Shown piece by piece: positions 62,544-64,000 of a DNA stretch of 64,000 nt. The stretch lies in NCBI RefSeq assembly GCF_024345975.1, contig NZ_JAGQCD010000013.1, positions 1 through 64,000 on the forward strand, read 5' to 3'. A model generated the notes under the pieces. It did not search any database, was not told the DNA's origin, and saw only the letters and a list, made by a program, of their open reading frames with translations. Position numbers and translations under genes: made by a program. The DNA comes from Cyanobium sp. Cruz-8D1 (GTDB taxonomy: Bacteria > Cyanobacteriota > Cyanobacteriia > PCC-6307 > Cyanobiaceae). Each line of letters starts with the position of its first letter. The first letter of the stretch is position 1.

Positions 62544-64000
62544 TTATCCGCTGATCGGCCAGAGGTACACGAGCCCCGCCGGCTCCAGCCGGTGGGTGAT
62601 CACCCGGTAGCTCTCCTGAATCCGCTTCGGTTCAGAGGCCAGCTCTGTTTCGATCGCTTCCAGGCGCCGCTGCCAGTGCTTCTGATCAGCAGAGAGTTGT
62701 TTGCGCTCCTGGCTGGAGAGCTTCTGCAGATCCAGGGCAGGCACATCCAGCTGCTCTTCCAGACCTGGGATCAGTGCGGTGGACTCAGCAGCCGCAGCCT
62801 GTCGATCGAGCTTGGCCAGATCCCGGTTGCGCTGTCTCACGGTGGCATTGATGCGTTTGCGCTGGGCCCGGAGCACCTCCTTGAGAGCAGCAGCCTCCGT
62901 GTCCCCCCGCTGCTTGAGCAGTTGAGCCGCGCCGGCCTGGGCCTGGCCCGCGGCCTCATCCAAGGCGGGCTTGAGCGCTGCCACATCGGCTGGGGCTTCG
63001 GCCTGCAGCTGGCTGCGGATCGCAGCCGAGATCGCCTCTGAGTTGCCGTGCTCCATCGCCTTGGTGAGGGCGGCCCAGGCCTGCTCCTGCTGAGCACCCG
63101 CCAGTGGCTTCAGCACAGAAGCGCGGTCTGCACCGGGATGCCAGTCGGCGATCACGCTGATCAGCTGGTCGTGCAGCCGGGTGGCCCCCTGACCAAACAG
63201 GGACAGCCGGCCCAGCACCAACACCTTCGGCTGCGGATCCGTGCTGGCCAGCACGCAGGCCCGGCTCAGCTCGTGGTGCAGGAACCCCTGGCTCAGGAAG
63301 CGGCTCAGCAAGCGCTGCACCAAGCGGTGCTCCAGGTGCAGGTGCACAGCCTCGGCATTGAGGCGGCCGGGATCCGAGAAGATCACCGGCCGTACCGGGT
63401 GCTCCTGGCGCCACTGCCACAGCGGCGTCTTGCGATCCCACACGCCCCGCAGGCTGTCGAGGGTGTGCTCCCAGCTGCGGTCATTGCTGCCGGCCGCCAG
63501 GGCTTCAGGGTGATCCAGGCGCCAGCAGGGCTGCCCCTTCTCGTCGCTGCCCTGCACCAGGCCACTCACGCCCAATAGATCGAGCGAGCAGTTGAGGGCC
63601 TCGCGGAAGGGGTCGTCATCGAATCCCAGCCAGTCGTGGGATTTGGCCAGGAGCTGGCGCAGTTCATCCTGCTGATGCTGCAGCTTCTCCACCCGACGGG
63701 TCGCTTCCAGCTCCTCGCGGGCCCGGTTGAGCATCGCGCCGCGATCGGTGCTGGCGGAATCCATCGCCAGCAGCTGCTGTTGCACCGCCTCGGTGTCGTC
63801 GGTGTCGATGCCGCCTTCGAGCACCTCATCCACCTGGCGCTGCACCAGGGGTGAAAGGGAACCCAGCTCCTGGCGGATCACCTCCGTTTTCTTCACCAGG
63901 ACATCCATCACCCGGTCTTCCGGCCGGTCTTCCAGCACGAAGTAGTGGCACCACACCTGGGGAGCCCGCTGCAGCTTCCGGTCAATCCGGCCGTTGCGCT
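62544..64000 (-). CDS. drmD: DISARM SNF2-like helicase DrmD (partial, 3' part)
   Basis: The frame is open to the window end, so only the last ~485 residues are seen. The first visible stretch, RNGRIDRKLQRAPQVWCHYF, is helicase motif VI of SF2/SNF2 proteins (QRxGRIDR). Downstream is a long helical C-terminal region with charged coiled-coil parts. DrmD is the SNF2-like member of class 1 DISARM, encoded just before drmMI, as here (2-base gap). Confidence 0.88.
   Translation of the reverse strand, partial: RNGRIDRKLQRAPQVWCHYFVLEDRPEDRVMDVLVKKTEVIRQELGSLSPLVQRQVDEVLEGGIDTDDTEAVQQQLLAMDSASTDRGAMLNRAREELEATRRVEKLQHQQDELRQLLAKSHDWLGFDDDPFREALNCSLDLLGVSGLVQGSDEKGQPCWRLDHPEALAAGSNDRSWEHTLDSLRGVWDRKTPLWQWRQEHPVRPVIFSDPGRLNAEAVHLHLEHRLVQRLLSRFLSQGFLHHELSRACVLASTDPQPKVLVLGRLSLFGQGATRLHDQLISVIADWHPGADRASVLKPLAGAQQEQAWAALTKAMEHGNSEAISAAIRSQLQAEAPADVAALKPALDEAAGQAQAGAAQLLKQRGDTEAAALKEVLRAQRKRINATVRQRNRDLAKLDRQAAAAESTALIPGLEEQLDVPALDLQKLSSQERKQLSADQKHWQRRLEAIETELASEPKRIQESYRVITHRLEPAGLVYLWPISG

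Noticed and set aside
1-64000. CRISPR array
   Set aside because: No regularly spaced direct repeats with unique spacers were seen.

Overview
The window looks like a high-GC alpha-cyanobacterium of the Cyanobium / Synechococcus subcluster 5 type. It carries photosystem II small-subunit genes (psbH, psbN, psbI, psbK), the cyanobacterial nitrogen regulator ntcA, and many families restricted to cyanobacteria (DUF3084, DUF3146, DUF3769, DUF2811, DUF3181, DUF3155, DUF4079, DUF1997). This assignment is inferred from gene content.

Positions 1-42308 are densely packed core genome. In order they hold: dcd and a CobO-like gene; RNase PH; ntcA behind what looks like its own NtcA-activated promoter; a DUF3084 / YqgF-like pair; pth, tatA, psbH and psbN; a large GH38 alpha-mannosidase lying between psbN and psbI; a DUF3769 outer-membrane protein; a DUF2811-leuC-leuD operon; a WecA-like transferase and cinA; glyA and tRNA-Arg; murJ and sfsA; an ammonium transporter; ispH; purH; a histidine kinase, cobS and tgt; psbK; a small AT-richer patch with a PEP-CTERM-type surface protein and an HpsJ-like membrane protein; a WecG-type glycosyltransferase; a GH15 / phosphorylase-kinase-like protein; an oxidoreductase; and a CNNM/CBS membrane protein. 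Many neighbours overlap by 4 bases or are a few bases apart, so translational coupling is common.

At 42403-42449 the core ends in the 3' half of a tRNA (anticodon-arm-like hairpin, variable loop, T arm, acceptor 3' strand) with no matching 5' half. This is the pattern left by a tRNA-targeted integrative element. From there to the window end the DNA is accessory: about 3.5 kb of decayed or small genes (a frameshifted sigma factor, small unknown proteins, an ArdC-like antirestriction protein), then a class 1 DISARM anti-phage locus on the minus strand. The DISARM set is drmD (cut by the window end), drmMI, drmA, drmB and drmC.

The DISARM locus is not in its compact form. Between drmMI and drmA lie an AT-rich RloC-like AAA ATPase with a zinc-hook motif, a Fic protein on the opposite strand, a coiled-coil protein, a SAP-like protein and a MntA-HepT (nucleotidyltransferase/HEPN) toxin pair. 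The last four run into drmA-drmB-drmC with overlaps or gaps of 30 bases or less, which suggests one seven-gene transcription unit. This composite defence block is the most interesting part of the window. The other end of the island lies beyond position 64000.
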